Assembly: GCA_036005125.1 (NCBI GenBank)
Contig: DASYQV010000028.1
Location: 1-13,174 of the forward strand
Reading direction: 5' to 3'
DNA: 13,174 bases
From: DASYQV01 sp036005125
GTDB lineage: Bacteria > Acidobacteriota > Vicinamibacteria > Vicinamibacterales > UBA2999
How positions within the stretch are numbered: position 1 is the first letter of the stretch; every line of letters starts with the position of its first letter. Below the pieces are notes generated by a model. That model ran no database searches. It saw nothing but the letters and a program-made list of their open reading frames with translations, and had not been told where the DNA came from. Shown here one piece after another: positions 12,908 through 13,174 of the stretch. The position numbers and the translations under genes are program-made.

Positions 12908-13062
12908 GGACCGCTATGCGGCCTGGAACGCGAATTTTGTACCCGTTGCGTCGGATCCGCATAGCGGTCCTAGGCGCGCAAAGCGCGCCAAAAAGACACT
13001 GGCAACCGGTCGCGGGCTCCGCTGGGATATCAGGGGCGGAGCCCGTGACTGGTTAGGTTGCC
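12908..13062 (+). repeat. Structured repeat, copy B (three stem-loops)
   Basis: Stem 1: GGACCGCTATGCGG (12908-12921) pairs perfectly with CCGCATAGCGGTCC (12957-12970); the 35-nt loop holds GCGAATTTTGTACCCGTTG (12930-12948). Stem 2: GGCGCGC (12973-12979) pairs with GCGCGCC (12983-12989) around AAA, then AAAAA. Stem 3: CGGGCTCCGC (13013-13022) pairs with GCGGAGCCCG (13036-13045). An outer pairing GGCAACC (13001-13007) with GGTTGCC (13056-13062) encloses stem 3. The right end overlaps the stop and last codons of the minus-strand regulator gene, so stem 3 would also lie immediately downstream of that gene's transcript end. Confidence 0.85.
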
Positions 13063-13174
13063 GGGGCAGATGGCGTGGCGGCGGCGCTGCGTTGCTGCGC
13101 GCGCAGATCCTTGATGTCGTGCTTCTTCATCTTGCTGTACAGCGTCGGCCGGTAGAGTCCCAGAATTTGCGCGG
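13053..13174 (-). CDS. C-terminal end of an NtrC-like sigma-54-dependent regulator (Fis-type helix-turn-helix), partial
   Basis: Only the final 39 residues are inside the window. AQILGLYRPTLYSKMKKHDI matches the second and third helices of a Fis-type helix-turn-helix (usual form AAxxLGISRxTLYxKLKxxGI). This is the DNA-binding end of sigma-54 activators of the NtrC family, often response regulators. A short Ala/Pro/Ser-rich tail precedes the TAA at 13053-13055. The AAA+ and receiver domains would lie beyond the window end, so whether it is a response regulator cannot be told. Its 3' end is embedded in repeat copy B. The gene is on the same strand as mla but separated by 530 bp, so it is unlikely to be in that operon. 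Confidence 0.83.
   Translation of the reverse strand, partial: AQILGLYRPTLYSKMKKHDIKDLRAQQRSAAATPSAPAT

Noticed and set aside
12610..13062. Tandem repeats as a CRISPR array
   Set aside because: The repeats are about 150 bp with internal structure and only three copies; there are no short, regular spacers and no cas genes.

Overview
The window reads as a stretch of chromosome from a GC-rich, diderm (outer-membrane-bearing) bacterium. A complete-looking mlaE-mlaF-mlaD lipid-transport set implies an outer membrane. The gene content, the low-complexity intergenic repeats and the paralogous small YtxH-type proteins resemble soil Acidobacteriota (Vicinamibacteria-like). That placement is an inference from style and content, not from a marker gene.

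Layout. (1) 1-41 is the 5' part of a tRNA-Leu(UAA) on the minus strand, cut by the window edge. (2) 72-1591, minus, encodes a radical SAM/SPASM protein broken into two overlapping reading frames (TTGA junction). Its N-terminal extension looks like a degenerate transglutaminase fold. (3) 1592-2305 is about 700 bp without a convincing gene, containing one very stable hairpin with a GCAA loop. (4) 2306-2665, minus, is a small protein of unknown function, followed by a fossil of the repeat described below. (5) 2747-4885, minus, is a DUF255/YyaL-type thioredoxin-domain protein, with a divergent small unknown gene at 4932-5285. (6) 5390-5836, plus, encodes a DUF6496-type protein with a histone-like Arg/Lys/Ala tail. 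It converges on an M48 metalloprotease (5973-6791), and a long TAGGAG-type inverted repeat fills the gap between them. (7) 5973-8015, minus, is a tight unit: a 74-aa membrane protein, a YihY/BrkB membrane protein and the M48 peptidase. (8) 8129-9397, minus, holds three small single-membrane-segment proteins (two YtxH-like, one DUF948-like). (9) 9471-12503, minus, is mlaE-mlaF-mlaD, where MlaD carries an unusual C-terminal OmpA-like domain. (10) 12522-13052 is non-coding and packed with repeats. (11) 13053-13174 is the last 39 residues of a Fis-type, NtrC-like regulator.

How the genes fit together. MlaE (permease), MlaF (ATPase) and MlaD (periplasmic MCE ring protein) form the inner-membrane ABC complex for phospholipid transport between the two membranes. 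The M48 protease and the small membrane-anchored proteins also point to envelope maintenance, so much of 5973-12503 concerns the cell envelope.

The most unusual element is a family of structured repeats of about 150 bp. Two near-complete copies and one truncated copy lie in tandem at 12610-13062. A fourth copy, reduced to its two ends, lies in reverse orientation at 2692-2730. Each complete copy has three successive stem-loops. Between copies the sequence changes on both sides of the stems so that pairing is kept, while a 19-nt loop box is nearly invariant. This points to a folded RNA or single-stranded DNA, or a mobile structured element, that I do not recognise as a named family.
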